Numbered from the stretch's first letter, positions 8,749 through 17,918 are shown. The stretch: 64,000 bases of DNA from Anaerolineae bacterium (GCA_022823165.1 JAJDXR010000005.1:44362-108361), one strand, 5' to 3'. Numbers and translations are program-made. The notes: generated by a model from the letters alone, not told the origin.

Positions 8749-9981
8749 ATGCGCTTGTTACGCTCCTTTGCCGCGCTCTTGGCGCTCGCGTTAATGACCG
8801 CCACCGCGCTGGCCAAAGACGCGCCTAGCCCTCAGGAACTCTGCGACGACGCCCAGCCGGCCGCGCTGACGCCTATGCAATTCGAAAAGGCGGAACAAGT
8901 GCTTGCAGCGGGCGCCGACTACCGCGCTATCTTTTGCGCATCAGCCGGCGCGGTCTACGTCGACCTCTACGAAAGCTTGACGCCCATTACGGTGAATAAC
9001 TTCGTCTTCCTGGCGCGGCAGGCTTATTACGACAACACCACTTTTCACCGCGTCATTCCTGATTTTATGGCGCAGGGCGGCGACCAGACCGGCAGCGGAC
9101 GCGGCGGTCCCGGTTACCGATTCATCGACGAGCCGGTCGGCTTCCTGACCTTTGACCGGCCCGGCCTGCTGGCTATGGCCAACGCCGGTCCCGGCACCAA
9201 CGGCAGCCAATTCTTCATCACCACCGCGCTCACGCCGCATCTCAATCACAAGCACACTATCTTCGGCGATGTGCTGGTCGGGCAAGACATCGTCGAAGCC
9301 ATCCGCGAGCGCGACCCGAGCACAGCGACAGAAGCGGGCGAAACCCTGCAGACCGTGCTGATCATCACCGATCCAGCGGAAGTCGATAACAGCGGCGTCA
9401 TCGCGCTAGAGCCGGCGACCCAGCAGCAGGTCGTGGCGACCTTCGAGGCTTTCAGCAGCAGCATGCCGCCTTCATTGCCGGCGAACGAGGAGACCTCCGG
9501 CTTGTTCAGCAGCGAGCAAATCGCCGAATCGCTGCTGGCGGACTTGCAAGACGATTTTGCCGATTTTGCCGAAAAGTATCGACACCAATACCGCGTGAGC
9601 GTCGACCTGGAAAATGCCGCCTGCGAAACATCCATCTACTTCAGCTCGCTCGGCTACCAGGTGGATATCTTCGCTGACGCCGCGGCGGCAAAGGCTGCCC
9701 TGGCTGACGACACAACGCGCCGTCTTTTGGCAAGCCAGGGCTACCAGCATGAAGCTTCCTCATCAGCGACCTACAGCCGCGATTTGCCAACCTGCGCCAA
9801 CGAAGACGGCCTAGAGACACTTTCGCTCTATACGTATGGCCGCTACCTGGTAAGCATAAATGTCCTGGTCGCTAAGCAGATATTGGCGCAAGCCGGCCTG
9901 ACCGGCCGAGCGGTATTGGAAGACTTGGCGCTGCAGATTGAGCCGGGCTTCGGCACAATCTATCGACCTGAAATCCGTTAG
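8749..9981 (+). CDS. secreted cyclophilin-type peptidyl-prolyl isomerase with an extra C-terminal domain
   Basis: ATG 8749 follows GGAGGAAG. The 410-residue product has a Sec signal peptide (1-22, ending TALA), a cyclophilin domain at about 55-210 with the family motifs FHRVIPDFMAQGGD, GSQFFITT and FGDVLVGQDIV, and about 190 further residues without a recognised family. The enzyme would catalyse proline cis-trans isomerisation outside the cytoplasmic membrane and help fold exported proteins. The C-terminal part contains two Cys (about 284 and 342) and may be a substrate or partner domain. The gene ends in a 4-bp overlap with the convergent gene at 9978. Confidence 0.88.
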   Translation: MRLLRSFAALLALALMTATALAKDAPSPQELCDDAQPAALTPMQFEKAEQVLAAGADYRAIFCASAGAVYVDLYESLTPITVNNFVFLARQAYYDNTTFHRVIPDFMAQGGDQTGSGRGGPGYRFIDEPVGFLTFDRPGLLAMANAGPGTNGSQFFITTALTPHLNHKHTIFGDVLVGQDIVEAIRERDPSTATEAGETLQTVLIITDPAEVDNSGVIALEPATQQQVVATFEAFSSSMPPSLPANEETSGLFSSEQIAESLLADLQDDFADFAEKYRHQYRVSVDLENAACETSIYFSSLGYQVDIFADAAAAKAALADDTTRRLLASQGYQHEASSSATYSRDLPTCANEDGLETLSLYTYGRYLVSINVLVAKQILAQAGLTGRAVLEDLALQIEPGFGTIYRPEIR

Positions 9982-10922
9982 CGCAGCCGCCGGCGGAGGG
10001 TATCCAGCGTCTCCTCCCACTCAGGCAGGTGGCAAATTTCTACTGCTTCTATGAACACCGGCAGATCGTCCTGGCGCGCCAGCTTGGCCATGCCCAGCAG
10101 CCGCTCGCCCAGCGCGTCGTCGCGCGCCGCCGCCATCATCACCAAGCCGTAGCGCCGCAGGTCGACATCGCGCGTTGAGAGTATCACTTGCTCCAGCCGG
10201 TCGTAGAGGGTTTCGGCGCGGTCGCCAATGATGAAGTTGATGATGCCCATCGAGGCCGTCGGCTGGTCAAGCGCTTGATATTGCGTGATCAGCTCTTCGT
10301 ATAAATGTAGGGGAAACTCCGCGCCCAGGGATTCCAGCGCTTTGCCGGTCAGCTCGCCACGCTGGGAGCGCGCCATAGCCTCCCCGCCGCGCAGCAGGAA
10401 CTGATAAACCGGCAGCCGCTGATTCGAAGCGACCAGCACATCGATGGCTGTCATGGCCGGCTCGCAGTTGAAGACCGAGGTATGCGATTCGCCCAGGAAG
10501 CGCGCCGCGTAGAGGCAAGCCAGCGGCGGGTCAATCGGCGCCAAGCCCGCCAAAGCCACCGCCCGCAAATTCTGCGCCACATCATCCACCGGCTGCAAAT
10601 AATAGGTCGCGACGCCCAGCTTGTAGATGTCAGCGTCGTCGGCATGCTGGATATGCACCAGCAGCCGCGTCAAGCTTTCGCGCAACAGGCCGGCTTTGTC
10701 GCGTTTGCTCTCGGCGAAATACAGCAGGCACTTGTCGCGCAGAATATCGCGATGGCTCTCGTCCAGCGTCGCTCGCACCGCTTCCGCGTTCAAGATGCGC
10801 AGACATTCGTCCAGGTACTGCCGGCTGTTCGTCCGCGCCAGCAGCCGCAGCGCGATGTCGCGGCGCGCTTCCGCGTCAGTCGCGCGGCGCAGTTGGCGAT
10901 GCAGTTCGGCTTGGGAAGTCAT
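9978..10922 (-). CDS. helical-repeat protein of unknown function
   Basis: The 314-residue protein is almost entirely alpha-helical, with repeated pairs of amphipathic helices resembling HEAT or TPR-like scaffolds (DIALRLLARTNSRQYLDECLRIL and similar). It has no signal peptide, membrane helix or catalytic motif. ATG 10922 has AGAGG about 9 bp upstream; the frame extends further into a repeat element and that part is not coding. A cytoplasmic scaffold role is likely but the partner is unknown. Confidence 0.65.
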   Translation of the reverse strand: MTSQAELHRQLRRATDAEARRDIALRLLARTNSRQYLDECLRILNAEAVRATLDESHRDILRDKCLLYFAESKRDKAGLLRESLTRLLVHIQHADDADIYKLGVATYYLQPVDDVAQNLRAVALAGLAPIDPPLACLYAARFLGESHTSVFNCEPAMTAIDVLVASNQRLPVYQFLLRGGEAMARSQRGELTGKALESLGAEFPLHLYEELITQYQALDQPTASMGIINFIIGDRAETLYDRLEQVILSTRDVDLRRYGLVMMAAARDDALGERLLGMAKLARQDDLPVFIEAVEICHLPEWEETLDTLRRRLR

Positions 10923-10972
10923 GCTCGAATCGCCTCTTGGCGCCCTGCCTGTTGGCGTCAACGCGACGACAT

Positions 10973-11044
10973 GTAGGGGCGAGCCTTGGCTCGCCCACAC
11001 CGACGCGGATGTAATCATCGGGCGAGTCACCGGCTCGCCCCTAC
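10973..11044. repeat. double-hairpin palindromic repeat, copy 1
   Basis: A 72-bp element begins GTAGGGGCGAGCC and ends with the exact reverse complement GGCTCGCCCCTAC. Each half is itself a hairpin (GGGCGAGCC-tt-GGCTCGCCC and GGGCGAGTC-acc-GGCTCGCCC, the second with a mismatch). Related elements lie at 18559, 21091 and 50141. The form resembles REP/BIME-type elements. Confidence 0.75.
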
Positions 11045-11092
11045 GAAATTCCTTCTGTGTCTCTGCGCCTCTTTGGCAAACAACCGCAGCGC

Positions 11093-12133
11093 CTATAAAG
11101 CCGGCACAGCCACACCCAGCCCCGCGGCGCAGGCGCTGATCTCGTTCCAGGTGGCCGCGGGCAGGTCTATGCCCTGAGCCAGCCGCTCGCGCCGATTGCG
11201 CGCCTCAATCTCGCCCGGGTAGAGCACCTCGTCTTCCAGCGGATCGGTCTTCACGTAGTCGATCACCGTGTCGACTTGCCGCTGGAAGACATCAACCGGC
11301 CCGAAGCGGCTTATATCAATCATCAGAATCACCGTGCCCCAGCGATCCTCGGTCGGCGGCTGATTCTCCGAGCGCAGCGACGCCATCAGGCTGAATAGCC
11401 CGACCATCATCGCCAGCGCATAACCCTTGTGCCCGACATCAGGCAGACCCAGCGGCCGCAGCGCGCCGCCCTCTTTAAGTTTGGTCGGGTCGGAAGTAGG
11501 CTGCCAATCGGCATCCACGATCCAGTCGCCCGGCAACTGCTCGCCTTTGTCCACCGCCACCATGACCTTGCCCGCCGCCGAAATCGACGTGGCGAAATCG
11601 AGCAGCACCGTACCGTGCCTGGCGCTGGGGAAAGCCATGGCGATGGGGTTGGCGCCGAGCTTGCGCCCGGTGCCATTCAGCGGCACCACCACCGAGCGCG
11701 GCCCGCCGATGCAGCCGTCCCAGATCATCGACGCCATGCCGGCTTCCGCGCCCATCTCGGCATAGGCCCCAATGCGCCCGGTATGCCCCTCGTGGTACAT
11801 CGACGCCAAGCCGACGCCCTGCGCGCCCGCCTTGTCAATCGCGATCTCGGTCGCCTGCTTGGCAATCACCTGGCCAAAGGTCCAGTGGCCGCAGATCTGC
11901 GCCATCGAGGCGGTCTCTTCGACGATCTCCGGCACGGCAGTCGGTTTCAACTCGCCGCTTTTAATCGCGCGCACGTAATGCGGCGCGCGGATGACGCCGT
12001 GCGAGTCGTGCCCGGACAGGTTGGCGTCCACCAGGTGACGCGCCACAATATCGGCGTAATCGGCTCGCGCGCCGGCCGCGGCCAGGATGCGGACGACTAC
12101 GTCGGTCAGTGGATCAGATTGAATAATTGGCAT
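11093..12133 (-). CDS. Ldh family NAD(P)-dependent malate/L-lactate-type dehydrogenase
   Basis: The 346-residue product belongs to the Ldh_2 (malate/L-lactate/ureidoglycolate dehydrogenase) family, seen from SGHDSHGVIRAPHYV near the N-terminus (Ser and His of the active site), GHWTFGQVIAKQA, and GANPIAMAFPSA in the cofactor region. These cytoplasmic enzymes oxidise 2-hydroxyacids with NAD(P)+; the exact substrate is not predictable. ATG 12133 is preceded by AGAGGG; upstream in-frame codons lie in repeat DNA. It follows the sulfatase gene on the same strand after 69 bp, so it may be the last gene of that operon and help catabolise a released sugar acid. Confidence 0.85.
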   Translation of the reverse strand: MPIIQSDPLTDVVVRILAAAGARADYADIVARHLVDANLSGHDSHGVIRAPHYVRAIKSGELKPTAVPEIVEETASMAQICGHWTFGQVIAKQATEIAIDKAGAQGVGLASMYHEGHTGRIGAYAEMGAEAGMASMIWDGCIGGPRSVVVPLNGTGRKLGANPIAMAFPSARHGTVLLDFATSISAAGKVMVAVDKGEQLPGDWIVDADWQPTSDPTKLKEGGALRPLGLPDVGHKGYALAMMVGLFSLMASLRSENQPPTEDRWGTVILMIDISRFGPVDVFQRQVDTVIDYVKTDPLEDEVLYPGEIEARNRRERLAQGIDLPAATWNEISACAAGLGVAVPAL

Positions 12134-12140
12134 AGTTTGT

Positions 12141-12178
12141 CCCTCTGTGCCTCTGTGGTGAAATATACCTGTGACATC
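12141..12178. repeat. short fragment of the interspersed CTCTGTGGTGAAA element
   Basis: CTCTGTGCCTCTGTGGTGAA followed by ATATACCTGTGAC matches the interior of the MITE-like elements at 18011-18053 and 53851-53890. It fills most of the gap between the sulfatase and Ldh genes. Confidence 0.5.
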
Positions 12179-12202
12179 TCCTGCAAACGCGAATCGCCGC
12201 AA

Positions 12203-13564
12203 TCAAATCCCCGTCACATCCACAAACCAGCGCTCCAGCTCCCGCTCCATGGCCGCTACCCGCGCCGCCTGCTGATCCGCCAGGTCATGCCGCTCAAAGG
12301 GATCCTCAGCGATGTTGAAGAGCAGCGGCGCGGGCGGCTCGGGCACAGTCCGCGGCGGCTCGGGCTCGCGGATGATATCGGGGAAATGTTCGGGATAATA
12401 CTTGATGGCGTGGTCGAGCGCGGTGTCCTCGGCGCTGACCTGCATGGCTTCGGGGATCAGCGGCCGCAGCAGCTTCCAGTCGCCATCACGGATGGCGGCG
12501 TTGCATTCGCCTAGCGGCGTATAGCGATTCCATTGCCAGCAGCGCTGCGGGTAAACGCCGCCGCACTCGCCGCGCAAGGCCGGCGTGATATCGACGCCGT
12601 CTAGCGGCCGATCGTCCGGCGCTGCAACACCCGCCAGGTTCAGCAGCGTGGGGAACCAGTCCGTGAAATGCGCCATGGCGTCGCTGCGCGCTCCGGCCGG
12701 TAAGCCGTCCGCCCAGCGCAGAACCATGGGCACTCGAATGCCGCCCTCGTAGGTATTGCCCTTGCCGCCGTTGAAATTGTAGTTGAAGCGCCGCTGCGAC
12801 AAGCCGTTCCAATCACCCAGCGCCGGACCGTTGTCGCTGGTGAACATCAGGATCGTATTATCGGCGATGCCCAAGTCGTCCAGCGCCGCGGCGAGGCGCC
12901 CGATGCCCGCGTCCATCACCTCGATCATGGCGTAGAGCAGGCTGACCCCCAGGCTGAAACCCATCTCGGCGTACTTGCGCGCGATGGCCTCCGGCGCTTC
13001 CAGCGGGAAATGCGGCGCGTTATAAGCCAGCTGCAGGAAGAACGGGCGACGCTGATTGCGCTCGATAAAGTCAACGGCGGCATCGCTGAAGACATCGGTC
13101 AGGTACTGGTTCTTGTCGCCATACTTGATGCTCCCGTTGCGGTCCAGTCGGTAGCGATAATAGGGATTCCAGCCGCCCTGGAAGCCGATGAACTCCTGAA
13201 AGCCGCGCGCCGTCGGGTGAAAACGCGGGTCGAGCGCGCCGTTATGCCATTTGCCGATCAGCGCCGTCGCGTAACCCGCGCCGCCCAGCACATCCGCCAG
13301 CGTCCGCTCATCCAGCCGCAGACGATCCAGTCCTCGCGCCTCCAGCGTGTCGATGCCGCCAGTGCGATGCGGGTAGCGGCCCGTCATCAGCGCCGCCCGC
13401 GCCGGCGCGCAAACCGGCGCTGCAGAATAATGCTGCGTCAAGGTAACGCCCTGCGCCACCAGCGCGTCAAGCTGCGGCGTACAGGAGATCTGATCGTTGA
13501 ATATGCCGAAATCGCCATAACCCATGTCATCGGCGATGATGAGAATGATATTTGGCTTGCTCAT
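12203..13564 (-). CDS. sulfatase of the arylsulfatase type
   Basis: The 453-residue protein has the sulfatase signature CAPAR at 52-56, where Cys52 would be converted to formylglycine, metal ligands in IIADDMGYGDFG (D12/D13) and the later TSDNGPALGDWNG motif. No signal peptide is visible, so it is probably cytoplasmic unless exported by another route. It should hydrolyse a sulfate ester from a small aryl or carbohydrate substrate. No sulfatase-maturing enzyme is in the window. The gene overlaps the FHA gene by 4 bp (13561-13564) and is followed by an Ldh-family dehydrogenase, which points to a small catabolic operon. Confidence 0.88.
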   Translation of the reverse strand: MSKPNIILIIADDMGYGDFGIFNDQISCTPQLDALVAQGVTLTQHYSAAPVCAPARAALMTGRYPHRTGGIDTLEARGLDRLRLDERTLADVLGGAGYATALIGKWHNGALDPRFHPTARGFQEFIGFQGGWNPYYRYRLDRNGSIKYGDKNQYLTDVFSDAAVDFIERNQRRPFFLQLAYNAPHFPLEAPEAIARKYAEMGFSLGVSLLYAMIEVMDAGIGRLAAALDDLGIADNTILMFTSDNGPALGDWNGLSQRRFNYNFNGGKGNTYEGGIRVPMVLRWADGLPAGARSDAMAHFTDWFPTLLNLAGVAAPDDRPLDGVDITPALRGECGGVYPQRCWQWNRYTPLGECNAAIRDGDWKLLRPLIPEAMQVSAEDTALDHAIKYYPEHFPDIIREPEPPRTVPEPPAPLLFNIAEDPFERHDLADQQAARVAAMERELERWFVDVTGI

Positions 13565-14286
13565 GTTTGCTCGTTTTGGGTCTGGTTGCCTGCGGCTAGC
13601 TGTGCCGGAAAACCAGTTTGAAACGCAGTCATCGTGCCGCCGAACATGATGCGGTCGCCATCGCGCAGCTTGCGCGCCTCGCCGCCCGTGACGGGCCGAT
13701 TGTTGACCGCCGTGCCATTCACGCTGCCCAGATCAAAGAGCTTCCATTGATCTTGCTCTTTAACCAGGAAGGCGTGCGGCCGCGAAACAGTCGGGTCTTG
13801 CAAGGCGATCTCCCAATTGGAGCGAGGCGTCGAGCGCCCGATATACATCTCTTCTTTAAGCAGCGCGAAGATCTGCCCCTGCTGCGGCCCGCGCGTGATG
13901 CGCAGGCTGGCGCGGTCGCCGGCGACGGCCGACACTTTTTTGGCGGCGTCGGTCGCCGCATTGCCGCTGGGCGACAGCAGCTTGAGCACCGAGACAAAGA
14001 GGTGGACTTCATCGCCGATGTCCAGGCCATGTTCGCCATAAACTTGTACGCCGTTGATAAAAGTGCCGTTGGCGCTGCCTACGTCGTCGATCTTGAAGGC
14101 GCCGCCTTCGCAGGCGATGATGGCGTGCTCGCGCGAAATATGCCCCTCGGCGATCTGAATGTCGTTGCTGGCGGAGCGGCCGATCGTCAGTCTGTCGCCA
14201 TCGTGAATGGGATGTTCGAGGGTTTTGCCGCTAAAGGGGTCGAGCCAGACTAATTTGGCGAGTGGCGCCGGCTGCTGCGCGTCCAT
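13561..14286 (-). CDS. protein with two FHA domains
   Basis: The 241-residue protein carries two forkhead-associated domains: residues about 30-105 (LTIGRSASNDIQIAEGHISR, then GSANGTFINGV) and about 130-225 (YIGRSTPRSNWEIALQDPTV, then GSVNGTAVNNRPV). Both keep the Gly-Arg-Ser, Ser-Arg and Asn-Gly phosphothreonine-pocket residues, so both may bind phosphothreonine peptides. No kinase gene is in the window. It is the first gene of the FHA-sulfatase(-Ldh) unit, with an extended -10 at 14321. Linking a phospho-signal reader to a sulfatase is unusual and may be only positional. Confidence 0.85.
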   Translation of the reverse strand: MDAQQPAPLAKLVWLDPFSGKTLEHPIHDGDRLTIGRSASNDIQIAEGHISREHAIIACEGGAFKIDDVGSANGTFINGVQVYGEHGLDIGDEVHLFVSVLKLLSPSGNAATDAAKKVSAVAGDRASLRITRGPQQGQIFALLKEEMYIGRSTPRSNWEIALQDPTVSRPHAFLVKEQDQWKLFDLGSVNGTAVNNRPVTGGEARKLRDGDRIMFGGTMTAFQTGFPAQLAAGNQTQNEQT

Positions 14287-14320
14287 TGTCCCTGCCCTGC
14301 TACAAGTAGTGCTTACTCAT

Positions 14321-14329
14321 ATTGTAGCA
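14321..14329 (-). promoter_or_regulatory. extended -10 promoter of the FHA operon
   Basis: On the minus strand the word TGCTACAAT, an extended -10, ends 35 bp upstream of the FHA start codon. No clear -35 is needed or seen. The identical word precedes tsaD and the permease gene. Confidence 0.55.
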
Positions 14330-14394
14330 TATCTCGCTTTCACGGGGAGAATTCAGGCGGTATACACGCAGCAATGCAAAGTGTCGAATGGTGT

Positions 14395-14886
14395 TTAACT
14401 TTCGCGCAGTTTCTCCTCAATGTAATCGGGGCAGAGTTCGTGGATGGTAAGCCCTTGGCCCTCTAGCTGAACCCGTTCTTTTTCCCAGTCGGTATCAGAA
14501 GCATTGTAGATTGGCGCGAATGGCGTACACGAAAGAGCCAAGGCGATGAACTTTCTGTCAGCAAGGTCATGAAAAGAGATTGTCTCTGGCAAGACGGCGT
14601 AGCCATCTTCTTCGAAATCAATCTCTTTTGCCTCGAATCGCTCCCATAGGTGATTGTACAGTTGAAAGAGACTTGAACCGGGAAAACGACCCAATGAGAC
14701 ATATGTCCAGTACTCGTCGAACACCTTGCCCCCGGTGTCAACCAGTACTCTTTCGTCTCCTGAAAGAAATGCGCCCGTCCAATCTATGCATGCATCAATA
14801 CAGTCTATTTCTTCGATTGTGTCAACTTCCGAGGCGAGTTTTCCCGCCGTGATCCATACATTGGTGTCGACTACGATTTTACTCAC
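14395..14886 (-). CDS. PIN-domain nuclease-like protein paired with an ATPase
   Basis: This 163-residue protein begins KIVVDTNVWI, the first strand and acidic residue of a PIN domain (D7), and keeps candidate partners E58, D110 (DLADRKFIALA) and D131/D133 (NASDTDW), the four-acidic pattern of Mg-dependent PIN ribonucleases. The start is GTG 14886, supported by AGGAG 7 bp upstream. It overlaps the ATPase gene by 8 bp and lies downstream of it, so the two are co-translated. Base composition is clearly AT-richer than the flanking genes. A nuclease effector controlled by the ATPase is the simplest reading; a classical VapC toxin is less likely because no antitoxin-sized gene is present. Confidence 0.7.
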   Translation of the reverse strand: MSKIVVDTNVWITAGKLASEVDTIEEIDCIDACIDWTGAFLSGDERVLVDTGGKVFDEYWTYVSLGRFPGSSLFQLYNHLWERFEAKEIDFEEDGYAVLPETISFHDLADRKFIALALSCTPFAPIYNASDTDWEKERVQLEGQGLTIHELCPDYIEEKLRES

Positions 14887-16261
14887 TCGCGAGCTCCTGG
14901 CGACGGCGCCTAATGGCGGCTTTCGCCATCGTGTGCAAGTCGCCGCTTATGTCTCCCAAGAACTTGTCGGGCCAGTTTGCTATTTGTCCAAAGCGATCTA
15001 ATTCGACCTCAGAAATGTCTGAGCCGGTATCGGTAGGAACACAGAAATAGGCCCTTACGTTGTCGGGCGCCGCAAACTTAGACTCTGCTTCCGCAATTCG
15101 CCGCTGAATACGTCGCAAAATATTCTCGCTATGGCTCTCAACAATCAATTGCAGATTGCGTGACTCGGCGGCAAACAGCATCAAGTCCGCGAGCGTGGCT
15201 TGCGCGTTAGGGTGCAAGTGAAGCTCTGGCTGCTCCAGGAGGATTATTGATCCTACAGGCGCGGACATTAGTAGCGTTACTACCGGTAACACCTGTGATA
15301 CGCCGAAGCCTACGTCTACGAGTGAGCTGTCGATATTGGTGATTCTTGCTTTTATTTCATACAGTCGCTTGGAGGAATCAATTGGCTTGACATTGAACGA
15401 ATCAACAAGTTCAAGTCGCTTAAGTTGCCCAGCGACTTTTGACAGCAACGAGCGGTCGGTCTGTTCGGAGGCAATGAGCGACTCAATTGCGTTTCCTCCA
15501 TCCGGGTCAATAACTTGTGGTTTACCCCCGGTCCACAGATAGTGACGCTGCGGATGCCTCCTTAAGGGACCCAAGTAATGAATCTCGTTCATCAGCGATT
15601 CAAATTGACGGCTAAAGAATGCACCGCGGATACCATATTTGAAGTCAATCTCCTTTGGCAATTCGTAACAGCTCGCTGGAGAGCGAACGACGGAATGCTG
15701 CCAAGGTACATCTTCAGAATCGCGAAATGAGCGTTGAACTGAACGGTCTTCAGGCTCTGGTATTTCTATCGAATATCTGTCTTTGTCGAGATATTTCAAT
15801 CTCACATATGGCCTAATTGGTCCTTCTAGTTTGGCCTCATAAGACAGTTCTTCAATTCGAATTGTCTTTGAATACCGCCAAGATATGTTGTAATCAATTG
15901 TAGTGGTCTTGAAACGCTCATATTCGTACGAATCTTCACTTCGCTTTCGAATCGGAAACCACGCTGCACGTCGATTCTGAGAAGCGTCCCAACACATACC
16001 TAAGCCGATGCTCGACCCCAGGTCGCGCGAAAACACGAGATCTTCGTAACTCCCAAAGTCCGCGAAGTCACGCGGCCCGCCTCCAAAATTAATATGTAGT
16101 CCGGGATCGAATGCTTGTGCGGTCTGCTTGAGCATCAACAGGCTCTGCAACAAGCTCGATTTTCCCGAGCTGTTCACCCCGAAAAACAGTGTAATCGGCG
16201 CGAGCTCTACATCGAGTTCACGCCAGCATTTGAAATTTTGCAGCCCAATTCGGCGGAGCAT
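14879..16261 (-). CDS. AAA ATPase of the DUF3696 / OLD-like type
   Basis: The 460-residue protein opens with MLRRIGLQNFKCWRELDVEL and a Walker A at GVNSSGKSS (G28-S35), the N-terminus of RecF/OLD-like ABC-type ATPases. The distal half has SVDVGFGVSQVLP-like signature residues, Walker B in IILLEQPELHLHP, and the H-loop region LIVESHSENILRR, followed by a DUF3696-like C-terminus. The middle is long and variable. Such ATPases sense DNA or phage products and drive an attached or neighbouring nuclease; here the neighbour is a PIN protein, overlapping by 8 bp. AT-rich composition and isolation between housekeeping genes suggest horizontal transfer. Confidence 0.8.
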   Translation of the reverse strand: MLRRIGLQNFKCWRELDVELAPITLFFGVNSSGKSSLLQSLLMLKQTAQAFDPGLHINFGGGPRDFADFGSYEDLVFSRDLGSSIGLGMCWDASQNRRAAWFPIRKRSEDSYEYERFKTTTIDYNISWRYSKTIRIEELSYEAKLEGPIRPYVRLKYLDKDRYSIEIPEPEDRSVQRSFRDSEDVPWQHSVVRSPASCYELPKEIDFKYGIRGAFFSRQFESLMNEIHYLGPLRRHPQRHYLWTGGKPQVIDPDGGNAIESLIASEQTDRSLLSKVAGQLKRLELVDSFNVKPIDSSKRLYEIKARITNIDSSLVDVGFGVSQVLPVVTLLMSAPVGSIILLEQPELHLHPNAQATLADLMLFAAESRNLQLIVESHSENILRRIQRRIAEAESKFAAPDNVRAYFCVPTDTGSDISEVELDRFGQIANWPDKFLGDISGDLHTMAKAAIRRRRQELASE

Positions 16262-16324
16262 AGCGGACCTCCCGCGACAATCAGCGTCATTATAACAGAG
16301 GGGGAATCTGCGCTCAGTACTGAT

Positions 16325-17863
16325 TCAACCCCCAATGATCGCCGGCGCGTCCGCGCCCAGCGCGACCAGCACACCCTCGGCGATGACGCCGTCGGCGCTG
16401 CGCTTGATGCGATCCTCCGGCAAGCCCATCAACTGCGCGATATACTGCGCCGTCCAGTTGTAGCGCCCGTACTGGCGAATCTCGGTCTGTTGGCGGTGGC
16501 GGGTCACATCGTTGTTGATGCCGTTGACTCCCAGGCCTTGCGCCAGCAGCCATTCGCGCGTATCGCCGGCCAAACCGGCCACGCTGGTGCCGTTGTACAC
16601 AAATACCTGCGCCGCTTCGGCTTCGGCGCGCGCTCGGATTTCCGCCGATGTCAGCTGCGTCTGCGGATAGAAGGTGCGCATGATTAGATCGCGGATGGCG
16701 ATATAATCAGGGAACAGCACATCTTCACCGTTGGCCGTCTTTCCCAACGAAGTGTAGAAGTTGTCGATCACGCTGTAGCGAATATCCTCGCGTTTGATAT
16801 TGCCCATCAGCCGGCCCAGGGCGATGATCTCGTTGAGTTCCAGATTGCTGCGATAATTGCCCTGCAATTCCTGCCATAGCGGAATAGCCTGTGTGATGAA
16901 GTTGACAATGCCGCCCGCGCTCAGGACTTCAGCTCGCACGGCGTCCAGCACTTGCTGCTGCCGGAGCGCCCGGTCGAAGTCGCCGCCTTGGCTGCGGCGC
17001 GTCCGCGCGTATTGCAGCAGCGTCTCGGCATCCATGCGCTGCTCGCCCGGCTCAAAAGTCACATGGATTGTCCCGTAATAGTCGTCCGGATAAGTCGGAT
17101 CGTCGATGAACTCGGTCACATTCACCAGCACGCCCGCCGGCGCCAGCATGTCCACGACGGTGGTGAAGACATCGAAATTGACCAACAGGTACTTCTCGAC
17201 GCGGACGCCAAAATTCTCGGCGATCGTATCCATCGCCAAGGCCGGACCGCCACCGCCGGGATAGGCGTCGCTGTCGCCCAGGAAATTGGCTGTGTTGATC
17301 CGGCCCGGCCCATAGCTGGGGATCTCCACCCACAGATCACGCGGGAAAGACAAGACGCCCACCGTTTGGCGCGCCGGGTTGATATTCAGCAGAATCATGG
17401 TGTCGGTGCGGAAGGGACCCTGTTCATCGGCGGCGCTGCGCTGGTCAATACCCAGCAGCAAGATGTTCAGCGCGCGCGGATCGGTGATGCGCGGCAGCTC
17501 CGGCTCGGGCGCTGTCGTCGCTGTTGCCGCCACCGGCGCGGTACTAGCGGTCGCTTCGGCAGTGGCTTCGGCCGGCGGCGCCGGCGTATCGGCGACCACC
17601 GTGGCTGTCGGCACAGCTGTGAACAGGGAGGTCAATACCAGCAGGGGACCGTTGCGCGAGGCCTCGACAAGCGACTCGTCTTCGCACTGGCCCACGATGG
17701 CGCAGCGCAATGTGATCAGCGGGTCATCGACCCGAAAGCCGGAAGCATTCATATCGATGACGGTTTGCTGCGACAAACTGAAGCTCGTGAAGGAACACAA
17801 GCCGGTCACAACCGCCAGCGCGCCCAAGCCAAATATCATCGCCAAGCAGCCAGACTTGCTCAT
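16325..17863 (-). CDS. LCP (LytR-CpsA-Psr) family protein with LytR_C domain
   Basis: The 512-residue protein has an N-terminal membrane anchor (about 5-27), a Thr/Ala/Pro-rich linker (about 85-125), an LCP catalytic domain (about 130-330) with NILLLGIDQR, RTDTMILL, FPRDLWVEIP and the Arg pair in YARTRRSQGGDFDRALRQQ, and a C-terminal LytR_C domain (about 415-505, VFVYNGTSVAGLA). LCP enzymes move undecaprenyl-linked glycopolymers onto peptidoglycan or proteins outside the membrane. The key Asp and Arg residues look intact, so it should be active. It is transcribed alone from an extended -10 at 17919. Confidence 0.9.
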   Translation of the reverse strand: MSKSGCLAMIFGLGALAVVTGLCSFTSFSLSQQTVIDMNASGFRVDDPLITLRCAIVGQCEDESLVEASRNGPLLVLTSLFTAVPTATVVADTPAPPAEATAEATASTAPVAATATTAPEPELPRITDPRALNILLLGIDQRSAADEQGPFRTDTMILLNINPARQTVGVLSFPRDLWVEIPSYGPGRINTANFLGDSDAYPGGGGPALAMDTIAENFGVRVEKYLLVNFDVFTTVVDMLAPAGVLVNVTEFIDDPTYPDDYYGTIHVTFEPGEQRMDAETLLQYARTRRSQGGDFDRALRQQQVLDAVRAEVLSAGGIVNFITQAIPLWQELQGNYRSNLELNEIIALGRLMGNIKREDIRYSVIDNFYTSLGKTANGEDVLFPDYIAIRDLIMRTFYPQTQLTSAEIRARAEAEAAQVFVYNGTSVAGLAGDTREWLLAQGLGVNGINNDVTRHRQQTEIRQYGRYNWTAQYIAQLMGLPEDRIKRSADGVIAEGVLVALGADAPAIIGG

Positions 17864-17918
17864 AGCTTCTCGTACGCTCCCTCAGCAGGCGCCGCGTCTG
17901 TTGGCTAAACAGTCGCGG

